From Arthrobacter sp. Soil762 (GTDB taxonomy: Bacteria; Actinomycetota; Actinomycetes; Actinomycetales; Micrococcaceae): a stretch of DNA of 64,000 nucleotides. Location of the stretch: NCBI RefSeq assembly GCF_001428335.1, contig NZ_LMSG01000020.1, forward strand, positions 140,078 through 204,077. The letters run 5' to 3'. The notes under the pieces are model-generated. The model was given only the letters and a program-made list of their open reading frames with translations. It was not told the DNA's origin and ran no database searches. A program made the translations under genes and the position numbers. Below are positions 48,306 to 56,250 of the stretch, piece by piece (the first letter of the stretch is position 1; each line of letters opens with the position of its first letter).

Positions 48306-49490
48306 GTGCCGCACGCCCCAAACGTGCCGGACGCCCCAAAAGTGCCGGAAGCCCGCTCGGCTTCAAGCGGACGACGACGGCCTGGCCGGCTCGCGCCCGT
48401 CGTCGGCAAGGCGCGCAAAATGGTCCAGAACGCCCTGGCGGACGCCGGCTATCCGCCGAAGGTGCTGGTGGCCTGCAGCGGTGGCCCGGATTCGCTGGCC
48501 CTCGCGGCGGTGGCAGCCTATTTTGCCCGCCGCGGCCACGTTGACGGGCACCCCTTGACGGTCGGCGCCGTCGTGGTTGACCACCAGCTGCAGGAGGGCT
48601 CGGCCCAGGTGGCCGCGGCCACGGTCCAGACACTGAAGGAACTGGGTCTTTCCCCGGTGGACCTCCGGACCGTCACCGTCGCCAGCACCGGGATGGGCCC
48701 GGAGGCCGCCGCCCGGGATGCCCGCCATGCAGCGTTGGAGGCTGCGGCCCAGGAGCACGGAGCAGCGGCCATCCTGCTCGGCCACACCCTGGACGACCAG
48801 GCCGAACAGGTCCTGCTGGGTCTTGCCCGCGGCTCCGGCACGCGCTCGCTGGCCGGCATGCGGCCTGCCCGCGGCCTGTTGCTGCGGCCGTTCCTGGGCC
48901 TGCGCCGCGCGGATACCCTGGAGATCTGCGACGTCGAGGAGCTTGAGCCCTGGCACGATCCCAGCAATGCGGACCCGTCGTTTGCCCGCTCCCGGACCCG
49001 GGTGGAAGTACTGCCGATGCTCGAGGAAAAACTCGGGCCAGGCGTGGCGGAATCTCTGGCCCGGACGGCGTCCATCCTGCAGTTGGACGCCGACTATCTG
49101 GAGGACGTGGCAGATCGCACATTTGCGGCCTTGGCCGAGCGTTCCGGACCGGAAGTCAGCCTCTCCGAGGAGGCTTTGGGGGAACTTTCCCCGGCCATCA
49201 GGTTCCGGGTCATCGCCAAGGCAGCGGCCGACGTCGGGGGTCAACAGCCCAGCTACCAGCGCCTTCTGGCAGCGGAAGCGCTGCTGCGCCGGCAGGGTTC
49301 TGCCGGTCCCGTGGAGCTGCCTGGCGGGGTGAGCGTGTACCGGCTATCCCTCGCCGAGCTGGCCCAGCGGGACGCGGCGGAAACGCGGCCAGGGACCCCG
49401 GACTGGCCCGACGGCGGCGCCCCCGTTCCCCGTGAAGCGGCCCGCTGTGGGAAGCTAGTATTCCGGCCTCAAAAACCGCCCCAAGAATAG
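48306..49490 (+). CDS. tilS: tRNA(Ile)-lysidine synthase
   Basis: A 394-residue enzyme that converts C34 of the CAU-anticodon isoleucine tRNA to lysidine. VLVACSGGPDSLALAAVA is the PP-loop ATP-binding motif (about residues 54-71). VVDHQLQEGS, GHTLDDQAEQVLLGLARGSG and the RPFLGLRRADT region follow. The first 45 residues are a basic, low-complexity extension, so a later start is possible. GTG at 48306 directly abuts the upstream stop. The tilS-hpt order is conserved across Gram-positive bacteria. Confidence 0.93.
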   Translation: MPHAPNVPDAPKVPEARSASSGRRRPGRLAPVVGKARKMVQNALADAGYPPKVLVACSGGPDSLALAAVAAYFARRGHVDGHPLTVGAVVVDHQLQEGSAQVAAATVQTLKELGLSPVDLRTVTVASTGMGPEAAARDARHAALEAAAQEHGAAAILLGHTLDDQAEQVLLGLARGSGTRSLAGMRPARGLLLRPFLGLRRADTLEICDVEELEPWHDPSNADPSFARSRTRVEVLPMLEEKLGPGVAESLARTASILQLDADYLEDVADRTFAALAERSGPEVSLSEEALGELSPAIRFRVIAKAAADVGGQQPSYQRLLAAEALLRRQGSAGPVELPGGVSVYRLSLAELAQRDAAETRPGTPDWPDGGAPVPREAARCGKLVFRPQKPPQE

Positions 49491-49520
49491 TCGCACCCCG
49501 CATCTACACAGGAGCCATTG

Positions 49521-50072
49521 GTGGATTCAAACGACGTCCAGGCAGATCTCAAGCACGTTCTCTACACCAAGGAACAGATCCAACAGCGGATCGCTGAGCT
49601 CGCTGCGCAGATCGACAAGGACTACGAAGGCCGCGAAATCCTTCTGGTCGGTGTACTCAAGGGCGCTGTGATGGTTATGGCCGACCTCGCCCGCGCGCTC
49701 CACAGCCACGTTTCGATGGACTGGATGGCAGTGTCCTCCTACGGCTCCGGCACCCAGTCCTCGGGTGTTGTCCGGATCCTTAAGGACCTGGACACGGACC
49801 TGATGGGCAAGGACGTCCTGATCGTCGAAGACATCATTGACTCCGGCCTGACCCTGTCCTGGCTCAAGACCAACCTGGAATCCCGCGGCACCGCTTCCGT
49901 GGAGATCTGCACCGCCTTCCGCAAGCCCACGGCCGCCAAGGTTGAGATCGACGTCAAGTACGTCGGCTACGACATCCCCAACGAGTTCGTGGTGGGCTAC
50001 GGCCTGGACTACGCCGAGAAGTACCGCAACCTGGACTTCGTGGGCACGCTCGCCCCGCACGTTTACGAGTAA
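49521..50072 (+). CDS. hpt: Hypoxanthine phosphoribosyltransferase
   Basis: A 183-residue purine-salvage enzyme making IMP/GMP from hypoxanthine/guanine and PRPP. LVGVLKGAVMVMADLARAL is the N-terminal substrate region. VLIVEDIIDSGLTLSWL (about residues 99-115) is the PRPP-binding loop. DIPNEFVVGYGLDYAEKYRNL is the C-terminal family block. AGGAG six bases upstream favours GTG 49521 over the adjacent TTG 49518. In related genomes ftsH usually follows directly. Here a strong terminator and about 7.8 kb of other genes intervene. Confidence 0.95.
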   Translation: MDSNDVQADLKHVLYTKEQIQQRIAELAAQIDKDYEGREILLVGVLKGAVMVMADLARALHSHVSMDWMAVSSYGSGTQSSGVVRILKDLDTDLMGKDVLIVEDIIDSGLTLSWLKTNLESRGTASVEICTAFRKPTAAKVEIDVKYVGYDIPNEFVVGYGLDYAEKYRNLDFVGTLAPHVYE

Positions 50073-50087
50073 AGACTCACACACGGC

Positions 50088-50127
50088 AATGCCGGCGGCG
50101 GCCTCTTCGGAGGCCGCCGCCGGCATT
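50088..50127 (+). terminator. Strong terminator after hpt
   Basis: An 18-bp perfect stem starting AATGCCGGCGGCGGCCTC with a TTCG tetraloop, then a short TTAA. This is the clearest terminator in the window and marks the end of the dacB-to-hpt block and the left border of the inserted sugar cluster. Confidence 0.85.
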
Positions 50128-50318
50128 TAAGCTGCCGAACCCACAGGGCCGGACCTTAGGGTGTCGCCCGGAATGAGTGCGGCCTGTCGCTGGTGCCCGT
50201 GAACGATGCGCAAGCGGTGCCAAAATTTGCCAAAGCCGCCCAAATATGCCAAAACGATTTATCAGCAGCCGCGCATTACTGTAGGCCCGCCCGGTCACCG
50301 CCGTCAACAGGCAAAAAC

Positions 50319-50333
50319 GTCACACAATGTGAC
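50319..50333. promoter_or_regulatory. Palindrome GTCACA-N3-TGTGAC upstream of the promoter
   Basis: A perfect 15-base palindrome three bases upstream of the -35 box. Its position suits an activator site. The half-site resembles inverted TGTGA elements, so a CRP-type or other regulator is possible but unproven. Confidence 0.4.
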
Positions 50334-50335
50334 CC

Positions 50336-50365
50336 TTGACACTTGCCTCAAGAGAGGCCTACATT
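50336..50365 (+). promoter_or_regulatory. Promoter of the ABC/GH91 operon
   Basis: TTGACA (50336-50341) and TACATT (50360-50365), 18 bases apart, match sigma-70-type consensus well. The LacI-type operator begins nine bases downstream. Confidence 0.7.
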
Positions 50366-50374
50366 GATGCCAAG

Positions 50375-50391
50375 TCGTTTTGGCAAAACGA
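50375..50391. promoter_or_regulatory. LacI-type operator of the DFA/fructan cluster
   Basis: TCGTTTT and AAAACGA arms surround a GGC centre, immediately downstream of the promoter. The same half-site GCCAAAACGATTT recurs at about 50248-50260, and a shorter AAACGATT precedes the LacI gene at about 55070-55077. The repetition supports control by that regulator. Confidence 0.7.
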
Positions 50392-50448
50392 TTTTTCACC
50401 CCACAGACCGTCTCGCCATTCCGATCGAGAGAAAGTGAGTCGACAGCG

Positions 50449-51726
50449 ATGTCCACTCGAAAGACAATCAACAGGTTCGCCACCATCGGCGGCCTCTGCA
50501 CCGCCGTCGCACTTGCGGCCACCGGGTGCGGCGCTGGGGGCCCGACCAACTCGGGTAGCGCCGCCAGCACCGTCAACGTCCTGGTGGAGGCCGGCGGCCA
50601 CGCCGAGCTGACAGGCGTGGCCGAGCAGTGCAAGAAAGACGCGGGAATCGACGTCAACTTCGTCGAACTGCCCTATGACGGCATGTTCAACCGGCTCTCC
50701 AGCGAGTTCTCCTCCGGCAACGTCTCCTTCGACGTCGCTGCACTGGACTCCGTGTGGCTGCCCAGCTTCAAGGACGCCGTCCAGCCCATCGACGAACTCT
50801 TCACCGACGAGGCCAAGAAGGACATCTTCCCGGCCCTCGTCAAGGAAGCCAACGTGGACGGCCACTTCATCGGCATGCCCGCCTGGACCAACGCCGAAAT
50901 CATCCTCTTCCGCACGGATCTCTTTGAAGACGCCGCGAACAAGAACGGCTTCAAGGCAAAGTACGGCTACGACCTCGCGGCTCCCACCACCTGGCAGCAG
51001 TACAAGGACATCTCCGAGTTCTTCACCAAGGACGGCATGTACGGAACCGACGTCAAGGGCGGCGTCGAGACCGAATGGCTGGCACACGTCCTCCAGGCCG
51101 GTTCCCCGATGGTCCTGGATGAAAACAACAACGTGGTCATCGACAACGCGGCCCACAAGGAAGCACTGGACTTCTACACCAGCCTGACCAGCTATGCGCC
51201 TCCGGGTGCCGCGCAGGTGGACTGGGCCGCGGCCCAGAACCTGTTCAACCAGGGCAAGACCGCCATGACCCGCTTCTGGGCGCACGCCTACCGCCAGATC
51301 CCCAAGGATGCACCGGTTGCCGGCAAGGTGGGCGCGGCTCCGATGATCGGCGGCAGCGCCGGCGTGGCAGGCGTCCCGGGTCCCTGGTACCTCACGGTCC
51401 CCAAGGCCACCAAGAACGCGGACAACGCCAAGAAGTTCGTCAAGTGCGCCTACGACTACAACAGCCTGGGCATCGAGTCCAGCCTGGGCCTCGCCTCGCG
51501 CATCTCGGCCTTCGAGAAGTACCAGGACAAGTCCGGGTACGAGAGCTTCGGCCCGTTGATCACAACACTCAACGGCAAGGCCACGGACACCCGGCCGGCA
51601 ACTGAAAAGTGGCAGCAGATCGTGGACACCGTACTGGTGCCGCTCCTGCAGAAAGCCGTGGCCGGCGGGGACTCCACGGCCCTCCTGGCTGACGCCAAGA
51701 AGCAGATCCAGGACCTCCTCAAGTAA
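50449..51726 (+). CDS. Sugar ABC transporter substrate-binding lipoprotein
   Basis: A 425-residue family-1 binding protein. The signal peptide (FATIGGLCTAVALAATGCGAG) carries a lipobox Cys at about residue 26. The mature domain reads VNVLVEAGGHAEL, VELPYDGMFNRLSSEFSSG and DVAALDSVWLPSFKDAV, with a C-terminal helical tail. The ATG at 50449 is the start of the signal peptide; the frame is open further upstream through the operator. It is first in an operon with two permeases and a GH91 enzyme, so its ligand is probably a fructose disaccharide or dianhydride rather than a generic maltose-type sugar. Confidence 0.9.
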   Translation: MSTRKTINRFATIGGLCTAVALAATGCGAGGPTNSGSAASTVNVLVEAGGHAELTGVAEQCKKDAGIDVNFVELPYDGMFNRLSSEFSSGNVSFDVAALDSVWLPSFKDAVQPIDELFTDEAKKDIFPALVKEANVDGHFIGMPAWTNAEIILFRTDLFEDAANKNGFKAKYGYDLAAPTTWQQYKDISEFFTKDGMYGTDVKGGVETEWLAHVLQAGSPMVLDENNNVVIDNAAHKEALDFYTSLTSYAPPGAAQVDWAAAQNLFNQGKTAMTRFWAHAYRQIPKDAPVAGKVGAAPMIGGSAGVAGVPGPWYLTVPKATKNADNAKKFVKCAYDYNSLGIESSLGLASRISAFEKYQDKSGYESFGPLITTLNGKATDTRPATEKWQQIVDTVLVPLLQKAVAGGDSTALLADAKKQIQDLLK

Positions 51727-51791
51727 GACTCCGCGGCCGGCACCTGCCCAACCGGTGCCGGCCGCGGCCCCAACAAACAGAAGAGAAAACC

Positions 51792-52679
51792 GTGCGCATC
51801 TCCGATCGCCGCTTCGCAGTGTTGCTGATGGCCCCGGCGGCTTTGTTCCTCGCCATCTTCGTTGCCTACCCGCTGTTCCGCCTGGTGGCCGACAGCTTCT
51901 TCAAAATCTCCCCCATCGCCGGCGGCCCCCGCGACTTCGTGGGCCTGGACAACTACTTCCGGGCCTTCGCTTCCGAGGCGTTTATGGGCGCCGGCTGGCG
52001 GACCCTCGCCTACACCCTGGTGGTGGTCACCCTCGAATTTGCCCTCGGGCTGGGCATGGCACTGCTCTTCACGATGCTGGGCCGCAACTCCCAGATCTGG
52101 CGGACCGTGTTCCTGTACCCGCTCATGATTGCGCCGATCGTGGCAGGCCTGCTGTGGAAGTTCCTCATGATCGACAACTTCGGCCTGATCGGGACCCTCA
52201 TGCACCAGGCCGGGCTGCTGGCCAACCCCAACCAGATCGGCTGGTTGTCCGACCCCAACATCGTGCTGTTCTCGGTGGCCATCCCGGACATCTGGCTCAC
52301 CACGTCGTTTATGTGCCTGGTGCTGTTTGCCGGGCTGCAGAACATCCCCGGTGACCTGATCGAAGCGGCCCGCCTGGACGGAGCACGTGCGCCGGCCATG
52401 CTGTTCCGCATCATCCTTCCACTCCTGCGGCCTGTCATCGCCGTCGCGCTGGTGGTCCGCGGCATCGACGCGGCACGGGCCTTCGACACCATCCTTATCC
52501 AGACCAACGGCGGCCCCCAGTCCGCCTCCGAAACCATGAGCCTGCTGATTTACCGCACCATGATCCGCTTCGGCGATCCCGGGCTGGCGAGCGCCATGGG
52601 CACCATGTACCTGCTGGCCATGCTCGCCGTCGCCTTCTTCGCCGTTTCCACCATCTGGCGGCCAGGAAAGGACAACTGA
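51792..52679 (+). CDS. Sugar ABC transporter permease, MalF type
   Basis: A 295-residue membrane protein with six helices (FAVLLMAPAALFLAIFVAYPLF first). The EAA loop is EAARLDGARAPAMLFRIILP. AGAAGAGAAAACC precedes the GTG start. Its stop shares one base with the start of the next permease gene (TGATG). No cognate ATPase is encoded nearby, so a shared MsiK-type ATPase is expected. Confidence 0.92.
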   Translation: MRISDRRFAVLLMAPAALFLAIFVAYPLFRLVADSFFKISPIAGGPRDFVGLDNYFRAFASEAFMGAGWRTLAYTLVVVTLEFALGLGMALLFTMLGRNSQIWRTVFLYPLMIAPIVAGLLWKFLMIDNFGLIGTLMHQAGLLANPNQIGWLSDPNIVLFSVAIPDIWLTTSFMCLVLFAGLQNIPGDLIEAARLDGARAPAMLFRIILPLLRPVIAVALVVRGIDAARAFDTILIQTNGGPQSASETMSLLIYRTMIRFGDPGLASAMGTMYLLAMLAVAFFAVSTIWRPGKDN

Positions 52680-53647
52680 TGAGCCTCGCAGACCCCCGCC
52701 TTCAAGGTCCAGCCGCAACGGAGACCACCATGCCAACCTCAACAGTGACTTCCCCACCCAGCACCACGGCGTCGAACGGCAACGGCGCGCGCCGCCGTCG
52801 CTACCACGCTGAGGGACTTGAGGCAGGCAAGCGCAGCACCAGGACGCTGCTCTGGATCCTCCTCGCGGCGGCCATGATCTTCTACGGCTTCCCGTTCCTC
52901 TACCTGCTCTTCACGTCCTTCAAGACGCCGATCGACACCATCGCAGTCCCGCCCACCATCCTGCCCAGGGAATGGACGCTGGAGAACTACACCAACGCCC
53001 TGGGACGCAGCGGGGTGCTGGCCTCGTTCATCAACAGCGCGCAGACGGCCATTATCAGCACCGTCCTGTCTCTCGTGCTGGCCGTTCCCGCCGCGTACGG
53101 CATCACCCGCTACAAGACACCCAGCGGCCGCGTGTTCATCATGGCCGCCCTGGTCACCCGTATGGTCCCGCCGGTGGCCATCGGCATCCCGCTCGCATCG
53201 ATGATGTCCTCCGTGGGACTCGCTGACACCCCCATCGCCCTGTCCATCGCCCACACCACCATCTCGCTGCCGCTGTCCATCTGGCTGATGTCCAGCTTCT
53301 TCGAAGCCGTGCCGCAGGACCTGGAGGAAGCGGCCACCGTGGACGGCTGCAGCAGGCTCGGCGCCCTGTGGCGTGTGGTCATCCCGGTGGTGTCCGGCGG
53401 CATCGCGGTCACGGCGATCTTCGCCTTCCTCGCCTCCTGGAACGAGTTCCTGTTCGCCCTCCTGATGACCGCCGTCCGGTCCCAGACCACCCCTGTGGTC
53501 ATCGCAAACTTCCAGACCCAGTTCGGCCTCGACTGGGGATCCATGACGGCGCTCGCTGCCGTCTACTCCATCCCCGTCATCCTTCTTACGCTTCTCTTGC
53601 AGCGCAAGATCGTCGCAGGCATGACGCTCGGCGCCGTCAAGGGCTGA
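52679..53647 (+). CDS. Sugar ABC transporter permease, MalG type
   Basis: A 322-residue protein. A hydrophilic N-terminus of about 55 residues (longer than usual; an internal ATG at codon 18 is an alternative start) is followed by six membrane helices and the EAA loop EAATVDGCSRLGALWRVVIP. PREWTLENYTNAL is a common MalG-family segment. It forms the channel with the MalF-type partner. The GH91 gene starts 27 bases downstream. Confidence 0.92.
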   Translation: MSLADPRLQGPAATETTMPTSTVTSPPSTTASNGNGARRRRYHAEGLEAGKRSTRTLLWILLAAAMIFYGFPFLYLLFTSFKTPIDTIAVPPTILPREWTLENYTNALGRSGVLASFINSAQTAIISTVLSLVLAVPAAYGITRYKTPSGRVFIMAALVTRMVPPVAIGIPLASMMSSVGLADTPIALSIAHTTISLPLSIWLMSSFFEAVPQDLEEAATVDGCSRLGALWRVVIPVVSGGIAVTAIFAFLASWNEFLFALLMTAVRSQTTPVVIANFQTQFGLDWGSMTALAAVYSIPVILLTLLLQRKIVAGMTLGAVKG

Positions 53648-53674
53648 GAAACCACAACACAAAGGGAAGAACCT

Positions 53675-55042
53675 GTGTCAAGCAACAACTGCTACGACGT
53701 GACTACGTGGCCCGTCGGCAATCCGTCCGAGGACGTCGGTGAAGTAATCAACAGCATCATCGCTGACATCAAGGACCGGCAGACCGTTACCGATGCGAAC
53801 AATGGCGGAAAGCCAGGCGCGGTGATCTACATTCCGCCCGGGGACTACCACCTTCGTACGCAGGTGGTGATCGACGTCAGCTTCCTCAGGATCCATGGCT
53901 CGGGACACGGCTTTACGTCGTCGAGCATCCGGTTCAACGTTCCCGAAGACGAATGGCCCGACTTGCATGAGCTGTGGCCCGGAGGAAGTCGCATTATCGT
54001 CGACATTCCCCTCGGGGGCGACGGGGAGGAATCCAAGGGAGCCGCCTTTTACGTTGAGCGAAGCGGGAGCCCGCGGATCAGCTCGGTCGAGTTCTCCAAC
54101 TTCTGCATCGACGGGTTGCACTTCAACTCGGACGGCTCGGGGATGCCTCCGGAGAACACCTACGTCAACGGCAAGACCGGTATCTATGTCGCGAACGCCA
54201 ATGACTCATTCCGCGTAACCGGCATGGGGTTCGTCTACCTTGAGAACGCTCTCACTATCTACAACGCGGACGCGCTTTCCATTCACGACAACTTCATCGC
54301 TGAATGCGGAAGCTGCATCGAGCTGCGCGGGTGGGGACAGGCATCAAAGATCACCGACAACCTGGTGGGAGCGGGCTTCAAAGGCCACTCGATCTACGCC
54401 CAGAACCATGGTGGGCTCCTGATCACCGCGAACAACATCTTCCCCCGTGGTGCGAGCAGCGTCCATCTCGACGGCGTCACGCGTTCAAGCGTCACCAACA
54501 ACCGTTTGCATTCGTTCTACCCCGGGATGGTGGTTCTCGCAGCGAACAGTTCGGAGAACCTCGTGGCCACGAATCACTTCCTGCGTGACCATGAGCCCTG
54601 GACGCCCTTCCTGGGAGTCGACAACGGCCTGGACGACCTCTACGGACTTCTCTGTGTCAGCGGTAGCAACAACTCTGTCGTCGGCAACCACTTCTCCGAG
54701 ATCATCGACTCACAGAGCATCCGGCCGACAGGTGCGACGCCTGTCATCATCCGGCTGATGGCGGGGGTTGGCAACTTCGTCTCCAACAACCACGTGGTGG
54801 CGCTGGACGTTCACTCCAAGTCAAGTGACTCCTGCTTCTCGGCTCAGGTGGACGCTCTGCTGACGACCGAGGCATCGGACGGCCTCGCCGTTACGGCCGT
54901 GATGGTCGATTCCGAATCAGCTCGGAATACGATCCTTGATTCCGGAAGTGATGCCCAAGTCATCGCAGATAGGGCTTTCAACGCCTTGAGGGCCACACCC
55001 ACGGTCGGTTTCCAGGCGGCACCTGCACTTGTGGCCCAGTAA
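53675..55042 (+). CDS. GH91 family enzyme, probable cytosolic difructose dianhydride III hydrolase
   Basis: A 455-residue right-handed beta-helix protein. The N-terminus YDVTTWPVGNPSEDVGEVIN and IYIPPGDYHLRTQVVIDVS are characteristic of GH91, the family of inulin fructotransferases (DFA-forming) and DFA-III hydrolases. The pair D205 (in IHDNF) and E216 (in SCIELRG), 11 residues apart, matches the catalytic Asp/Glu spacing I recall for family structures. The protein begins within about seven residues of the fold and has no signal peptide. The fructotransferases are secreted, whereas DFA-III hydrolase is intracellular, so hydrolysis of imported DFA-III to inulobiose is the best call. AAGGGAAG supports the GTG start. 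Confidence 0.82.
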   Translation: MSSNNCYDVTTWPVGNPSEDVGEVINSIIADIKDRQTVTDANNGGKPGAVIYIPPGDYHLRTQVVIDVSFLRIHGSGHGFTSSSIRFNVPEDEWPDLHELWPGGSRIIVDIPLGGDGEESKGAAFYVERSGSPRISSVEFSNFCIDGLHFNSDGSGMPPENTYVNGKTGIYVANANDSFRVTGMGFVYLENALTIYNADALSIHDNFIAECGSCIELRGWGQASKITDNLVGAGFKGHSIYAQNHGGLLITANNIFPRGASSVHLDGVTRSSVTNNRLHSFYPGMVVLAANSSENLVATNHFLRDHEPWTPFLGVDNGLDDLYGLLCVSGSNNSVVGNHFSEIIDSQSIRPTGATPVIIRLMAGVGNFVSNNHVVALDVHSKSSDSCFSAQVDALLTTEASDGLAVTAVMVDSESARNTILDSGSDAQVIADRAFNALRATPTVGFQAAPALVAQ

Positions 55043-55132
55043 CCCGTTCAGGCTACGGCCACGTCAGGGAAACGATTACTCGTCTGTAGCCTTACTGGAA
55101 CAGCACCAACACCATGAGGACGTGGGAGACCA

Positions 55133-56176
55133 ATGACCAATAGATCAGTCGGTATCAAGGACGTAGCAGTCGCCGCCGGGGTGTCTGTGACCACGGTCTC
55201 CCACGTCCTGAATGACGTGAAGTACGCACGGATCAGTCCGGAAACCAGGGACAAGGTGAAGTCCGCCGCCGAACAGCTCGGCTACGGGCCCAACCGGCTC
55301 GCCCAGGCGCTCCGCACCCAGCGGACCGGAATGCTGGGCCTGGTCAGTGAGGACATCGCCACCACACCCCATGCAGGACGCATCATTCTGGGCGCGGACG
55401 AGGCAGCCCGTGCCCGCGGCTACAACCTGATGATCATCAACACCTCCGGAACCGCGAGCCCCGAATCCAGGGATGCCGACGTCGAGGCCCTCCTCGAGCG
55501 CCGCGTCGACGGCATCCTCTACGCCACCATGTACCACCGCCACGTGCAGGTGCCGGTAAACCTTGGCAGCGTGCCGTCCGTTCTGGTGGACTCCGTCAGC
55601 ACCGGCGGCAGCATCACCGCCGTTGTGCCGGACGAGGAGGGCGGTGCCCGTGCCGCCGTCGGAATCCTCCTGGCGGCCGGCCATACCCGCATCGGCTTCC
55701 TTAACAACACCGACAACGTCCCCGCAACCCGGGACCGCCTTCGCGGCTTCCGGGCCACACTGACGGAGGCAGGGCTCGACGGCGACGCGGCACCTGTCGA
55801 GTCGGAGATCTCCGAAGTGCAGGGAGGCTATGAGGCCGCCCGCCGGATGCTGGGGCGTGAAGACAGGCCCACCGGGCTGTTTTGCTACAACGACCGGATG
55901 GCCATGGGCGCCTACCGGGCCGCGGCGGAGCTGGGGCTGTCCATCCCCGGCGACCTGTCCGTGGTGGGCTTCGATGACCAGGAACTCATCGCTGCAAACC
56001 TGTACCCGGGCCTGACCACGGTGGCCCTGCCGCACTACGAAATGGGTGCCTGGGCCGCCGAGAACCTGATCGACGCCATCGAGGGTAAGACGGACCTGGC
56101 CCTCATGGCGCTCCACCCGACCATCCTGGACTGCCCGCCGGTGCTGCGCGATTCGGTGGCGCCGCCCGCGCGGTGA
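55133..56176 (+). CDS. LacI-family regulator of the DFA/fructan cluster
   Basis: A 347-residue repressor with the helix-turn-helix VGIKDVAVAAGVSVTTVSHVLN, hinge LGYGPNRLAQALRTQ, and effector domain through LSVVGFDDQELIAANLYPGLT. It is transcribed with the transport and GH91 genes and precedes the GH32 gene. An AAACGATT element lies 56 bases before its start, similar to the operator ahead of the binding-protein gene, so it probably represses both. The inducer may be DFA-III, inulobiose or fructose. Confidence 0.9.
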   Translation: MTNRSVGIKDVAVAAGVSVTTVSHVLNDVKYARISPETRDKVKSAAEQLGYGPNRLAQALRTQRTGMLGLVSEDIATTPHAGRIILGADEAARARGYNLMIINTSGTASPESRDADVEALLERRVDGILYATMYHRHVQVPVNLGSVPSVLVDSVSTGGSITAVVPDEEGGARAAVGILLAAGHTRIGFLNNTDNVPATRDRLRGFRATLTEAGLDGDAAPVESEISEVQGGYEAARRMLGREDRPTGLFCYNDRMAMGAYRAAAELGLSIPGDLSVVGFDDQELIAANLYPGLTTVALPHYEMGAWAAENLIDAIEGKTDLALMALHPTILDCPPVLRDSVAPPAR

Positions 56177-56250
56177 CCGCTGCTGCGTTACCGCCAGTTA
56201 CAAGGGCCAAGGCCAGAACCTACCCACACCAGACCAAGGACCCACCACCC

